From: Glycine soja
Lineage: Eukaryota > Streptophyta > Magnoliopsida > Fabales > Fabaceae
Assembly: GCF_004193775.1 (NCBI RefSeq)
Contig: NC_041005.1
Span: forward strand, 9,364,501-9,428,500
DNA length: 64,000 nucleotides
Direction: 5' to 3'
Of this stretch, positions 47,923 through 61,922 are shown piece after piece; the first letter of the stretch is position 1; each line of letters opens with the position of its first letter. The notes under the pieces were generated by a model that had not been told where the DNA came from, did not search any database, and saw only the letters and a list, made by a program, of their open reading frames with translations. Position numbers and translations under genes: made by a program.

Positions 47923-50217
47923 GAATGAATGCTTGTCGGAGGAACCCCTCCCATGCACGCAAAGAGGAGGCTGTTTCCCTCTTTCGTCATTGTTTGCATG
48001 GCATCAAAAGACTCACGTCCTCTCTTCTTGGATTTCATGCCCCCTTTGCCCCTTAAAGAATCATTTCTCACTCAACAATAACATGAAAAACAATCTCGGA
48101 ATTATATAATAATTGTTGTAAATCCAACTATATACTGTACTAATCTGCTTACAACAAGTTCTATACACAGACATAAATAGTACAGTAAAATACTCTTTAG
48201 TTGTTATTTAGTACTATTAATTTCTTTTTCTTTTTCTACAGATCGATATATTTCATACGAGAAGAAACTATTTTCTTTAAAGTGTGGTTTGTTATTTTGT
48301 AAGAAACTAATTCTTTTATCAGACTTAATCCTCTTTTGTATATTTGGTACTAACCTAATAAAACTAAAAAAAAAAAGCATATAATATGTTATAGACTTTT
48401 TCATAACATCCTCATTCTAAAGCATTAATTATGCATCTGTAGGTATATTTCTACATGAGTGTATCTATACGTGCATAAACAATAAGCACTTGTGATGCGC
48501 GCGGTATATATCAAAGAAAAACTAAGCCTTTTTTTTTTCTTTCTGAATTTCAAATATTTATTCTTCTTGAGATGTGAGAATTAAGCATTACAAAAATTAA
48601 AACTGCACGCTTTATGATCATGTCTTGTATTTTAACTAATTGAATTAATTAAAGAAAACAAATTATTCCATTTTTTATATATGAAACATAAGACCGGCAT
48701 TTCTTGATTAATTTAATCTTCTGGTTATGATACATTTATAATGTAATCATCACCATTCAGAAGACACTCAAACGCACACCAATCCACGTATGCATGTGTC
48801 AAGGTCAAATTGGCACGTAAAATATTATAGGCACATGATACACGACTTTATCTGAATATCTAAACAGGTAAACGAAAAAATCTACACAAGTTGTTGAAAA
48901 TAGTTATAGCTATATGGATAAATAAACCATATGAGTGAAAGAGCCTCAAGGTTAAAAGTCAGGAATCAAATGTACTAGTACAGAATACAGATAGCTGAAT
49001 GCCTGAAAAGGACATAAAGGATGTGACTCCTTTGACTCGGAGGGTGGTGCAGTTGGAGACGTGAAGGAGAATTTGGTGCAGCAAACGCCCAATTTATTTT
49101 TAACCCTTAAGACATTCTTTGCACGGTTGAGAAACCTCCAATGGCGTTTGTTGGAGATTTGTCTTCATGCACCTTGTTCTGTTGCAAATTTTCTTGGTCA
49201 TGGTATAGGATCTTACATTTTAAAGCCAATACAAAGTAAAAGGTTATCGCTTAATTAGTACAAACTTAGTGTTTCAAAAGTTGGCTAAAATGTGCAAATA
49301 TGAAATATATATACATGGTATTTGTATCAACCAAGTCTCACGATGCTTCTATAATGACACGCATTTACCTTGTATATATTTTAGATCAGCAGCTCTGTAC
49401 GTAGTTGGCTTAATATAATTGGTTCCTTATTTGTATCCGAACCATTAATAATTAGGGAAATTATAGGTTGTCAAGAATCAAACTTTAAATATGTCAGCTG
49501 GTGACCCCATGTTGCTTCACACATAAGCCATACATTTTCAAACCTAAAATCTATTCAGTTTAAATATAAAGTGTCGACATCTATATGGAGCAATAAAGGG
49601 AGCTCACTAGAGAGACTATTTTTTCTTCTTTAACACATTTCCTTCCCAATTTCTTGTTATGTGTCACAAACCTCGTTGTCTTTAACCCCTTGTAAATGCA
49701 TTTGTTATAGTAAACGATTCATACACTCAAAGACATTGATCTTTCAGCCAAAGGATCCTGTCGGGGACCATTTCTGAGAATAGAAGGGACCAGTGATGTA
49801 AGATCAACTTTATAGTTTCAATATAATGTCATCTTTTATTTCAGTGTCAGCTAAACAACTGATTTGCTTGCTGTTATGGGTTTCCAACCAATTCTTCCAT
49901 AAAACGTTAAAAACAACTTCGAGGGCACCTACTTGGCTTATAAGACCACAATTGCCACGAACTTGTGTGTCTTTGTCCCCTATAAAGGGCATTCTCAACT
50001 GGCTTGAAGGACACTCTTCCAACTGAATGATCTGTATCTCGTTCCTTCTAATGCCTTGCAAAGGCTACGGTTGGTTAATTTGGTCAGAGACGCCATGGAA
50101 AGTTACTAATTAATGCAACTACGCTGAAAAAGACTCACCGTTAATTATTACAAAAATTAATACGTTAGATAGTACCAGAAACCTAATATATATGGAAAGT
50201 TACTAAAACCTTTTTTT

Positions 50218-50240
50218 GGGGGGGGGGGGGGGGGGGGGGG
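50218..50240. repeat. Poly-G tract of 23 bases
   Basis: TTTTTTT followed by 23 G, an unusually long homopolymer for plant DNA. Confidence 0.85.
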
Positions 50241-51048
50241 AATATATATGTAAATCTTAAATTTAAGTACGGACTCTAAAAATATAATTTCTAACAAGAT
50301 TTAGTTGAAAGAGAAAAAAAAAACTTGATCATGAAAATGTAGATAAAGAGATTCCCTAAATTGAGAACGATCCACAAAATTAACTATACGCGTGATTGGC
50401 ATTGACATGTTTGAGTAATTAATTGTATAGTTAAGTTAGGACAAGCGATGAAGAAAACAGAAGGGGGACTTTGACAAATTAAGATATATTAGTAACTTGT
50501 GTAACGCTTCATTGATAACCTACTCATCACCAAGAGAAATATTTATCTGATCATGCTTTGTCCCTAGGGAAACTCACCAAGGTCTTACCAAATACAGTCA
50601 AGCTAACCCCTTTCTAAACTGACTAAAAAACCCTTTTCAAGAAAATAAAATGTTTGATAACCACAATGTTAGTTGTACCTTCACAGGGGTTCTTTGATAA
50701 TTTTCCTCCTACTGAACGCTGATCCTGTATGTTGAGATATAGGCTTCCCTCCCTCTTGATCCAGTAAGTATTTGGTGGGTGATATAACTATAAAAAAAAT
50801 AAAAGATATGCTGAATTCAAGTGAGATATCATACCAAGAAGATAAGCATGCACAATGAAAGAGAATGAACAATTATTTTTACCTCAAATTAATTTAACTT
50901 TTTTTTTTACACATCTTAATGGGCTAGGGGATGCATGTAGGATCTTTCTTAAGATTACCATCTTTGTTAATCTGGGTTTATTTGGTAGTTATGGGCTTTA
51001 CATGTGATTAACATCTTTATTTCTTTGGATTTTTTCAATACTTATAAT

Positions 51049-52516
51049 TAGGGGTGTTTATGGATCTAAGTGATTCACGAACTCAACCAGACTTGACTCA
51101 ACCCAAACAGATTGAGTTAAATTTTTTAAGTGTTTGGATCAAATTTGGTCCAACCCAATTAAATTCGATATTGAACAGATTGGATAATAGGTTTTGTATT
51201 TCATACTCGTGACTCAACCCAACGTGGATATATATATTATTTTAATAATAATAATAATAGACACAAAATCAAAATTCAAAAAATACTAAAATAGCAATTA
51301 GCTATAGGTTTAGGTTAGAAATGAGAAAACACAAAGCCTTTGCTCTTTCACTGTCTCAACAAATCTTGAACCTCGTCTGAGCCATCTCTCTCACTCATGC
51401 CGCAACAACCTCAATGCCCCCAAGTCACCATCACTGCTGTCGTAGGAGTTGTTGGACGTCACGACTTTGTCCCTTCGTCATGCCTTCGCAAAATCGTAGC
51501 CTTCGTCGTGCCTTCACGAGTTCCCTTTTGTTCTTCAGAGGTTCGCACGAGTTCCTTTTTCTTCTCCTCTTCTCCCCTTTTCCCCTTCTTCTTCTTCTTC
51601 TTCTTATTCTTCTTCTTTTTCTTCTTCTTCTTCTTCTTCTTCTTCTTCTTCTTCTTCTTCTTCTTCTTCTGTTCGTACATGTTTATTGTATTATGATTTT
51701 TGCATAAACGCACGAGTTCCCTTCTGTTCTTCATGAGTTCACACGAGGAGTTCCCTTCTTTAGTTCTTCACAGGTTCGCACGAGTTCCCTTCTCTTCTCT
51801 TCTTTATTCCATTCTTCTTTTGTTATTACATGTTTATCGTATTTTGATTTTTGCAGGTTGAAGTTGAAGAGGAACTTAAGATTTTTTAGGCTTACTCTAT
51901 CTCTGTTGTCTCTTTCTTTTCCTTCTACAAGGTATCATTATCAATTATGATGCCTTCTTTCTCAATGGAAATTGTGTTGTTATTGTTATTGTATTGGTAT
52001 TTCTCATGTTTGTTGTCCCAATAGATTTTTTGTGTTTATTGCTTAGGTAGTGTTAATTTCAAATTAAATGGCAAAGTGGATCCTAAGCCTATTGTTAAAG
52101 AACATAATTTTTGTGCTTAGGTAGTGTTAATTTCAAATTAAAGGGCAAAGTGGATCCTGAGCCCAGTGTTGATTTCAAATTTTTGTGCTTATTGCTTAGG
52201 TAGTGCTTACTACTTAGGTAGCGTTAAATATTTTCAAGAAAATTGTTAAAGGACATATAGTACTAAATGATTTTCGTTATACTATGGGTCTTAAGTCTTC
52301 AATTTGTTACTGTACTAATAAAAAAAATTGATTAAATATACTTCATAAAGGTTATATTCTAGTGTTTTGGCTATATTCACATTTGTTTTGGTTGTATAAT
52401 AATAATAACCCTATGAGATTTTGGATTATATCTTTGTTTGATTGAGATTTTGGAGTATACCTTGGTTGTTTTTAATTTAGTCAAACTCGGTCCAACCTAA
52501 CCCATGTATACCCCTA
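51049..52516. mobile_element. Probable non-autonomous hAT-type element
   Basis: The left end TAGGGGTGTTTATGG and the right end, read inward, TAGGGGTATACATGG are inverted repeats of the hAT type. No 8-bp duplication is evident. The interior has no transposase. The segment 52238-52460 is closely similar to 57642-57836 next to a hAT transposase remnant, which supports a family relation. A (CTT)n tract is at 51582-51670, and a repeated GGCAAAGTGGATCCT-type phrase is at about 52065-52165. Confidence 0.6.
51582..51670. repeat. (CTT)n microsatellite
   Basis: CTT units with a few interruptions over about 85 bases. Open frames over it on both strands are poly-Leu/Phe or poly-Lys artefacts. Confidence 0.9.
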
Positions 52517-55458
52517 GTTGACTATTTTTAGTGAAATTTTTTAATAACATTTTTTTTCATCCATAATACTCGAATTTAAGTCAATTTCTTAAGAAATTTA
52601 AGCCTAGTTCACACCAACTATATGTAATGCAATTGTGTGATTTTCATTCAATGTGAGCAGTTCAAATTGATTTCATGCACTAGTTTTCACCAACTTTAGT
52701 TTTTTTTTCCTATGGATTTTATTGGTTTCGAAATGAGATTATATTTTTACAATTAATAAATTGATCGATTCCCAAATCTCAATCAAACAAGACAGTTTGA
52801 TTCATTTTTTAAAACATTGATCTATATTGAAGACAAAATTTCAATACTGATGTCATTATTGGATTATAGTTTAATAATAATACAATTGCTATATCTATAA
52901 CTTACACTACTAAAAAAACACTTTTTTACGACACAATATTTACGACGGTCGTAAAAAAACCGTTTTAGTATGTATAACGATGGCAATTTCGTAAATATTG
53001 TGAACATTTCTAAGGCGGTTGTGCAAAAAACCGTCTTTGAATGCGGGCCATTTTAATTTTTAACCCCTCGCGTCCATTTCTCTTCTTTCCACAAATGTCA
53101 TGCTCGTTCATCTCTCCATAAATCTCGGGTCTGCTCATCTCTCCACTCGCTTGCTGTCTTCTCCTCCTCCTCCTCTCTCCTTTTCCCATTACCCTTTCTC
53201 CACCTTCTCCCTGGAACCACAAAAAACCTTTTCCTCCAGTGGAACCGCAAAAAACCCTAACTCCCAAAAAAACCCAAACCCCTGTCGCGATGAAATCTCT
53301 ACCCTGTTGCTCCCCTTCTTCACTTAGTTCAGACTCATGCGTGTTATGATTACGCACACTCGGCTCGTTACCCTGTATTTTCTCCGTCGTGTGACTATTC
53401 TAGCTCGAAGTCATCGTCTCCGCCGCCTCTTTCCAGCTCCAATTGGGATTTCCTTCCAGCTCCACCTGGGATTTCCAGCACAACGCTCACAACGCACTGG
53501 ATCACCCTGCAAAATCCAATCACTCATTAGCAATACAAGCATCAACTTTGAACCACAATGTCATGTCAGAAAGTAGCGTACACACTTCCGCAAGCAAAAG
53601 TGGATGCAATTATGTGTGTAAATCCTATTGCACATTTCTGAAGTATGGAATTTTACTTGGTTTTTTTCAAGGTTAGCTGACACATTTTGGATCTTATAAA
53701 AGTTGAAAGTCTAGTGATGGGATTGGAGTTTAAAGCCATTTCCAAGTCTTCTAAAATTTTTCTTTTAATAATATAGGGGTTGGGGAGTGACTCATTGAAA
53801 CATTTTTTTCCTTGTATCCTGCTAAGCACAAAATTTTTTCTTTCTATTTTTTAATTTTTCCTTTGTCTGTGTTAAACATGAACCGTAAGCCTTATCTATA
53901 TGTACTTATTATTATTCTCATCAAATAGAAGCATTTAAAGATTAGATTCTTTTATCAAAAGACTATCATGTGAATTATGATGGGACTTATAATCTTTTAA
54001 CAGATTGGAAGTTAAGCCGTGAGATATTTGTAATGTCTGTCCACCCGTGCAAACATGCTCGCTCACCCTATTTTCGATTTTATACCAGATGATAGGAATC
54101 TCAATTTTTCTTCATATCTTCATATTAAAAAATATCCTTTGTTTTAGTTACCAAAATTTTTGGAGATTAAGAACATTTGGAGGTTGTTCGAGGAGATGGA
54201 TGTTGGATATGTTTGAAATAAGCATTTTTGGCATTGCCCATTTGAGAAATTAGAAATGATTAAGGGACAAAGAGAAATTCTTGAATTGTATATTATTTCT
54301 GAATATAAGGAGTGGGGGGGGGGGGGGGCACAGTCCTAAAGCTTGCCATTTGTTGTCAATTTGCATAAAAAGTTACCATCTAAATTTTCCTTTTACTAAG
54401 AAGTGTGGTCTACTTATTGTAATTAATTTAATTTTCCAGTCAATATGCAATTCTTCATAGTTAATGCAAGAAAATATACTATCTGGTAAAAAAATCTGAG
54501 TTCATATGAAAGATGTGCAAATTATTATATTATGAATCAGACTATCTGAATAAAATTATTATATTTGTTAAAAAAAAGCCACACTGGGAAGACTTGTTAT
54601 GTCTGTTGATCCTTTAGAAGAAAAACCTGATTTTGTAAATGCTATGAGATCTCTGGTAAAAGCAATTAGAAGTGTTCATGATACTGTTTCACTTAAGTTC
54701 TTAGTTTCTTACACTTGTTTTCCCAAATATTGTGCAAGTATATGAAATAAATAAAAAAAGTTAAACTTTCTAGCATAAGGATAATTAAAATTAAAATTAA
54801 AATTTGATTAAAAATTGTTGGAACCTCATTATGTTTGATTCATGGCAAACACATGAATACTCGTTTTGCCTGTCTTTTTATTCAATTTGGATTTTCACAG
54901 ATTTCTTGAGTTCGATACTATCATTGTTCTACCATTCTTTTAGGCTATTGGACCTTCAAAACATAATTTAGGCTTAATTAATTACAAAAGCAGCTGGTAC
55001 ATATCTGTCTAGAAGCTTGAGAATTGGCTCAGGATCAAGGTCTCTCTCTCTCTCAAGCACACACTTAAGCATGAGAAAAATCACATGTATAGATGAAACT
55101 AATATATTGGATATACACACGCATATGCATATTTGTGTTATAGTTCATGCATCCTTGATGATTGTTGTAACTTGTAATTGTATTATTAAAGTCATGTTAC
55201 AAAATTGCCCACTTGTTCTCTTTTCTTAAAGGAAAATTGAGTGTAAGCATAGGTACCTGTAGTGCTTTTAATACTCGCCTGATAAGTATTTTCATAATTA
55301 AACTTCAACATTGTAATAACTTGGAAAAATGTCTATTATGGTACTGATGTCATGGCCAATAAGGAAAATTGGTTAAATTTTGTTTATACAAAGGCATAAG
55401 AATTGTCTCTATTGTCAAAGAAAATGAACTAACATTTTTTCCCATCCCATATTTCCAG

Positions 55459-55740
55459 TGAAGCCCATACACCAAGGAACATTTCATATCTTGTGTCTCC
55501 TACTGGGAACCCACTTTTTCCTCCTAGGTTACTGCATGTGAGTGAAAGGTTGTCTCCATCTAGTCCTCACACTGCATCTGGCTCATCTACACCGCTCACT
55601 GGTGGCATTGGTGCAGTCCCTTTTCATCAAACAAAGCAGCCAATATTCTCACATGAAGGTATCAGTGTTATACAAAGGCCTCAAAGTTTTCAGGAGCCAA
55701 TGCATGACCCACTTTGGGGGATTTTGAAAAGCACTCTTAC
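55459..55740 (+). pseudogene. Captured fragment of a YODA-type MAPKKK gene
   Basis: After an acceptor-like ATATTTCCAG at about 55458, the frame reads PRNISYLVSPTGNPLFPPRL, then SPSSPHTASGSSTPLTGG, GAVPFHQTKQPIFSHEGISV and IQRPQSFQEP. This matches the serine/proline-rich C-terminal region of plant YODA (MAPKKK4) kinases, which signal in stomatal and embryo patterning. The kinase domain is absent, so only this tail exon is present. It is followed within about 50 bases by an unrelated gene fragment, showing a chimera. Confidence 0.8.
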
Positions 55741-55782
55741 TTGCCCGGATATAGTTTCGTCCAATAATAATAATTTGGACTT

Positions 55783-56157
<375 letters not shown>

Positions 56158-57153
56158 ATAATTTGCTGGAGTTCAATATCTTTCCACAAATAGTTATATT
56201 GTTATAGTTTCACCATGTTCTTTTGATGTTGTTATAACTAATTCATTCTACAACTAGCATATTGTCTATAACTAGTTCATTCTACAACTAGACTATTGCT
56301 CAATCACTTATTTGTTATCTCCAGAATTGGACCAAAGAGACTCCACCAGAAAGCTTGTGTTGGACTTCAACGTTGCAACATTGGAGTTTGATGTTGGTAA
56401 GATATATTTAATTTTGAATTTCATGTGATTCTAGCTAAGACTTGTAGTAAACAACGAAAAACCTCTTATCTTATTTTGAACTCCTAAATCTCTAAATAAA
56501 AGAACATCAGTTATTGAGATTGAAAATGGCTTTTACCCTATTTAATACATTTGGGGTTACCAAAATGTTGATGAAATATAAAAATGTATTCCCAAATTCT
56601 ATAATACCTTGGAATGCTATCCAACATATGCGTGTAAGTGGGACCTCATCATTCTTGTACGAAAAGTCAGCATTTTGTGTGCAACTGCATTGCACCTAAC
56701 ATTTTCTGCACTAGGCCAAGCTTAGTAAACTATTGTTCTAGAGAGATCAGGGAATGTGGAATTCAACATAAATCTTGGTGTAAAGAGAAAAAAAAAAAAA
56801 GGAGAAAAGGAGTTAAGTGTTGCAGTAAGCAAAAAGTAAGCTCACGTATGTACCGTCCTAGTACATTAAAAAAATGACTCTTATTTATTAAATATATTGA
56901 GGATTCTAAGATGATTCTCTTATAAAACCGTCTTAGAATCCTCAATATATTTTATTTAAAAAAAAAAAAGAAATACATTCTAAGACGGTTCTTCAGACAA
57001 CCGTCTTAGAATGTGTAGCTTTTTTAAGATAGTTTTTCAAGAACCGTCATAGAAAGTTTTGACTTTCTACGACGTTGGCTACAAAGATGATTCAAAACCA
57101 TTTTTAAAAGTGTCTTAGAACCGATGTAGAAACATCTTTTTGTAATAGTGTTA

Positions 57154-57641
57154 AAACTATAATTATACATATAAATTAAAGATAAATACTTTTTTTTACT
57201 GTGATAAATACTATAATTAGTCTTTTAAAAAAATTTATTTGTAGACAAATATATAATATGATCCTGTTTAATATATCTATAACACAAAGTAAAAGGTTTT
57301 GTTAAAACAAAAAAAATGTGGAAAAAAATCAATGGGGAACAAAGTAAATAGTAAAATGCAAACATTGTCAAATAGTAAGATAGATATATATGATTTGTCT
57401 TGGTTTTGCATTTGATATGCTCTAAATTGAAAGGCTGGGAAGCTTTTTTTTAGATTGTAAATTAATAATAATAATAATAAAAGATTATATCTATAACTTA
57501 TAGCTACAATCTTTTTTGACCCTATCGTATATAAAGTCTATATCTATAGTCTAAAGTAATACTTTTTAGTTTTTAGTAATAAAAAATGTGTGAAAAAAGA
57601 TAGTAAGAAACAAAGGGGCAATAGAAATTACTTTTTTGAGA
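57154..57641. other. Intergenic DNA after the CACTA element
   Basis: AT-rich, no gene. A short (AAT)n stretch lies near 57464-57480. Confidence 0.5.
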
Positions 57642-57836
57642 CAATTGTGAAAGAACATATAGTACTAAATGATTTTCTTTATACCATGGGTCCTGAGCCT
57701 TACCATGGGTCTTGAGCCTTCAATTTGTTACTATACCAATAAAAAATTTGACTAAATATATTTCATAAAGGTTATATTCTAGTTTTTTGGTTGTATAACA
57801 GTGATAATCCTATGAGATTTTGGATTATATCTCGGT
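57642..57836. repeat. Segment shared with the hAT-type element at 52238-52460
   Basis: Phrases AACATATAGTACTAAATGAT, CTTCAATTTGTTACT and CCTATGAGATTTTGGATTAT occur in the same order in both places, with moderate divergence. Confidence 0.8.
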
Positions 57837-58013
57837 TGTGTTTAGTTGGGGATATTTTATCATTCATATTTTTCCTTTATATTGCACATGTTGTCTTGGA
57901 CAAATGGCAATTATACCGGAAGTATTAATGCCTCAAGTCCTCTGCCACCACTTACTCCTTCTTGATGTCCTACTAAACCTGCACCTGTTGAAGCTCCAGC
58001 ATTATCAGAACAA

Positions 58014-59850
58014 GTGTCAAAGGTTCCTACACAACAAGGGTTAGAAGCCCCATCTTCAAATGCAAAGGTGCTAAAAAGAAAACCCATCAGAACTCCTTCT
58101 AGTGTTTGGGTTCATTTTGATAGGGTAAATGATAATTTTTTTGCAAGTATTAATTGCTGCAAATCATATAAGGTTAATAGTTCTAAATTTGGAACCACTA
58201 ATTTGATAAAGCATGCGAGAGACGGTCGGAAAAACCCTAATAGGCAGGTTGATATGAAACAAAAGACTATTACTCTTAGAAAGGAATGTGAGGGTGACCT
58301 TAGTGTTGTTAGAATGAAATTTGTTGAATTCAATCAAGAGCAGACTCCTATAGCATGCAAAGATGATAATTATAGATGAACTTCCTTTTAAATTTTTTGA
58401 AAATGAAGGTTTTAGGAAGTTTATGGAAGAAGCTCAACCCTATTTTAAAATTCCTTCTCGTGTGACTCTGGCTAGATATTGCATTTTCGCATTCAATGAT
58501 GAAAAAAAGAATTTGAAATGCTTGTGCTCTACGAATAAACAAATGGTTTCACATACAATTTATACATAGACATCAACCCAATATGTGAATTACATGTGTG
58601 TGACATCTCATTATATTGATGAGGCATTTAGATTGCATAAGAAACTATTGAAATTTTTTTTGATTGTTGACCACAAAGGTGAAACCATAGGGATAACCCT
58701 AGAGAATTGCTTGAAAGAATGAGGGATTAAAAAAAATTTGTGTAACAATGGATAATGCAAGTGCTAACAATGTAGCCATTTCATATTTAAGTAGAGATCT
58801 ATGTGTTTGGAATGGTCATACTTTGTTGAATAAAGAGTTCGTGCACATGTAATGTTCCGTTCACATTTTGAATTTGATTGTAAGTGATGGATTGAAGAAA
58901 ATTTACTCCTCTATTAGTCAAATATTAGTAAAATAGGGGCTGCATGTAAGTTTATGAGGTCTTCTCGAAGTAGGTTGACAACTTTTAAGTAGTGTGCAGA
59001 GGAAGTTAGTGTAAATTCTAAGGCAATGTTAACACTTGATGTGCCAACTAGGTGGAACTCCACTTATTTAATGTTAGATGTTGATGAAAAATTTGAACAA
59101 GCTTTTCATCGCTTTGAATATGTTGAGGTTGCATATGTGCTTAGCCTTTTTACTAGTGGAGGAGGATCTCCTAAAGATGTTGACTAGAAACATGCTCATG
59201 TTTTTGAGATTTTTTTCTGAAAGTTTTCTATGATGCAACTCTTTCTTTGTCTGGTTCATTGCATTTTACAGCTAACAATTTCTTTAAGATGTTGATTAAA
59301 ATTCAGAAATATTTGAACCAATGGAGGCACAATGATGATCTAATGATACAAAAAATGACAGCTAATATGCAATTGAAGTTTAATAAGTATTGGAAGAGTA
59401 GTGAGATCAACCATCTTTTGTTGTTGTTTTTCTTGATCAACGAAAAAAATTGAGTATATTGAATTTTGTTTTAAGAAAATATATGGTGTTAAGAAAAGCA
59501 AAGATATGATGATAAAATTGGATGATCTCATCAAAAAAATTGTTTGCAGAATATGCAATACAACATCCCATTTCCATTGGTAGTAGTACTTCTAGTACTC
59601 TAGCTTCAAACAATTGTCTCAACAACGTATGCAAACAATGGTGATGAGGACGAGGATTGGAACGATCAATTTATATTGAAAATGAAGAAAAAAACATGGT
59701 GAGGAGAAAAGGAATGAGTTTGAAAGGTATTTAAAGGATGGGCTTGAAGAAGACAGTCTTGGATTTGACATTTTGGCATGGTGGGAAATGAAAGCAACCA
59801 AATATCATGTTCTTTCTTTCATGGCTAGAGATATACTTTAGTGAAAAACC
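58014..59850 (+). pseudogene. hAT-family transposase with BED zinc finger (RICESLEEPER-like), broken
   Basis: The open frame at 58014-58379 has a BED-type finger, RTPSSVWVHFDRVNDNFFAS with CCKSY and NLIKHARDGRKNPN. One Cys position and the final Cys of the finger appear altered. The next frame (58363-58569) reads DELPFKFFENEGFRKFMEEA and QPYFKIPSRVTLAR. The catalytic region continues in fragments (VNYMCVTSHYIDEAFRLHKK, DHKGETIGITLENCLKE, TMDNASANNVAISYL). The C-terminal dimerisation domain ends GFDILAWWEMKATKYHVLSF then MARDIL near 59830. Stops and frameshifts break it several times. It would have driven hAT element movement and has no intact product now. Confidence 0.88.
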
Positions 59851-61020
59851 AATGACACGAGTCATGAACACTCCTACCTTTATTTACACAATGACACAAG
59901 TCATGTGCACTCCCTCATTAGGACACTCCATCACTTTGCTCTATAATATTGTCTTCTGGTTGGCACACAACCATGAAGAACTAGTTTCTCCTAATGCATT
60001 TCCATTTCAGACTTTAGATTTTCTGAAATATTATTCACGTCTTTTGGTTCCAAAAATTTCCGATATTTTAAAATTTCGAGAATACATAATGCACTTACGT
60101 ATTTAATCCAAAAATACAAAGGGGATATTCTTTATTGTAAAATGAAAATTCAAGCATGGCAATAAAAACCCAATCAATATGATTTTCAATAAATTTAAGT
60201 ATCCAATATTTATTTTTCAACACTCAAGCAAGAATCATCATATAGCAACTAAAACTCAAAACTTTAGTGAAAAACCAATAAAAATTACCAACAAACAGAA
60301 AAATCAGCTTCCTCAGTTCCTCCCCACCTTAATTTTTCTTGAATTTCAAAATAAAATTCTTTTTTCCATGCATAGGTTTAGCCGTTGCCTATAAACTTCC
60401 CACTGTCGAGCTTTCCCTCACGTAGTTTGTCATTTGTCCAAGCCAAAATTGAAGAGAAGATAATTGGAGATTTTCATTTAGGCTCTTTGATGAGAAGAGA
60501 AATGGTGCATGTAAAAGTAAAAGTGAAAATAAGTAGAATTGTATAATATATGAAGGCCAGCTGTGAGTAGAAGGAGTGTGCATGCATGATTCATAAGAAA
60601 GGAATTGAAGAAGATAAGGGTATTTTTGAAACATTAAAATAAAAAAAGGAAAAGAATAGAGTAGAAAGTAAACAAGGGAAGTATATTTAGCAAAATTCAG
60701 ATTAGTTTGCATTATTGTGTGATTCTTAAATGGACCAAGCCTGCATGGGCTAAGATGTTATCAGCCAAATGAGAGAAGATTTTCTTCCTACACGGGAAGA
60801 ATTTCTTTTGCACCCAACACTTTTTTTAAAATTCCAAAATTAATCCAATTAACTTCTTCCTTTTGTTCATTCATTGTTTTCTTCATACACCATTCATTTT
60901 CGTGGGTCGTGGCTAAGCTCCTCCTTCCTTGTTGTGACTGGTCTGGTTAGTTCATTCATTGTTTTCTTCATACATCATTCATTGTCAACATTAGTTTTTT
61001 TTTTCTTTGAAACGGATCTG
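59851..61020. other. Intergenic DNA after the hAT transposase
   Basis: No gene recognised. The right end of the hAT element presumably lies here but its inverted repeat was not found. Confidence 0.4.
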
Positions 61021-61029
61021 TGCTAATAA

Positions 61030-61690
61030 ACATACAGATTGATAATTCGTATTATTCATACGGATTGACAATCTATAAGAACCATATGGATTATAATCAG
61101 TATGAATCTTATGGACTACCAATCCATATGATTCTTACGGACTGTCAATTCGTATGACAATCCGTATAACTTAAACTTTTTTAAAAAAATTAGTTATAGT
61201 ATTTTATAATATTTGTATAAATATTATTACATTAAGTAGTTTATGTAAGTGTATAAAGTATGAAAATTTAGATATAAATTTTGATATATATGCTTATGAA
61301 GTTATACAAATTGTCAATCTGTATAACCTTAATTTTTTTCAAAAAATTAAAAAATAATTTTTAATGTTTTTTTTATAAATTTAGTTATAGTTTTTTTATA
61401 ATATTTGTGTAAATATTATGACATTAACTAGTTTATACGGGTGTATAAAATATGAAAATTTAGATTTAAATTTTCATATATATGCCTATGAAGTTATACG
61501 GAATGTCAAACCGTATAACCTAAAATTTTTTAAACAAATTAAAAAATAATAATTTTTAATGTTTATTTTATAAATTTAGTTATATTTTTTATAATATTTG
61601 TGTAAATATTATTACATTAACTAGTTTATGCAAGTGTATAAAATATGAAAATTTAGATATTAATTTTCATATATATGCTTTTGAATTTCA
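61030..61690. repeat. Short palindromic repeats and three ~190-bp direct repeats before the MULE
   Basis: From 61030 to 61175, variants of ATACGGATTGACAATC and its complement recur in both directions. Then a unit starting TAGTTATAGT and containing ATAATATTTGT, AAATATGAAAATTTAGAT and TATACNNATTGTCAATCTGT is repeated at 61191, 61382 and 61577. This probably is the terminal/subterminal region of the MULE whose gene follows. Confidence 0.75.
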
Positions 61691-61922
61691 ATACAATATA
61701 TTAGTATATGCAGTAAAAAAAATAATAAAATTATGTGATAGTATATGTTAAAAACATTTATTGATATATTGACATACTTATGTAAGGTAAAAGATTTTAA
61801 AATAAATTTAAACATGAAAGTTATTTAAAATAAATAGATTTATTTATAAATAATTAGAATTATATATGGTGTCGTTAGAATTCGTTAGTTTGTCATTGAA
61901 TTTGTTTTAATATTTTGTTAAG

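Larger units (their letters stand above)
47109..51048. other. Intergenic DNA upstream of the MYB gene
   Basis: No supported gene. An open frame at 47918-48109 is short and without features. At about 49810-50095 both strands have gene-like composition (a minus-strand ATG at 50095 opens MASLTKLTNRSLCKALEGTR), but I recognise nothing and the frame soon closes. A G run of 23 bases lies at 50218-50240. Confidence 0.45.

Noticed and set aside
49810..50095. Minus-strand frames with gene-like composition
   Set aside because: Too short, broken within about 35 codons in the best ATG frame, and not recognised. Kept only as a note in the intergenic entry.
51397..51734. Open frames over the CTT tract on both strands
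   Set aside because: They encode poly-Phe/Leu or poly-Lys from a microsatellite and have no other features.
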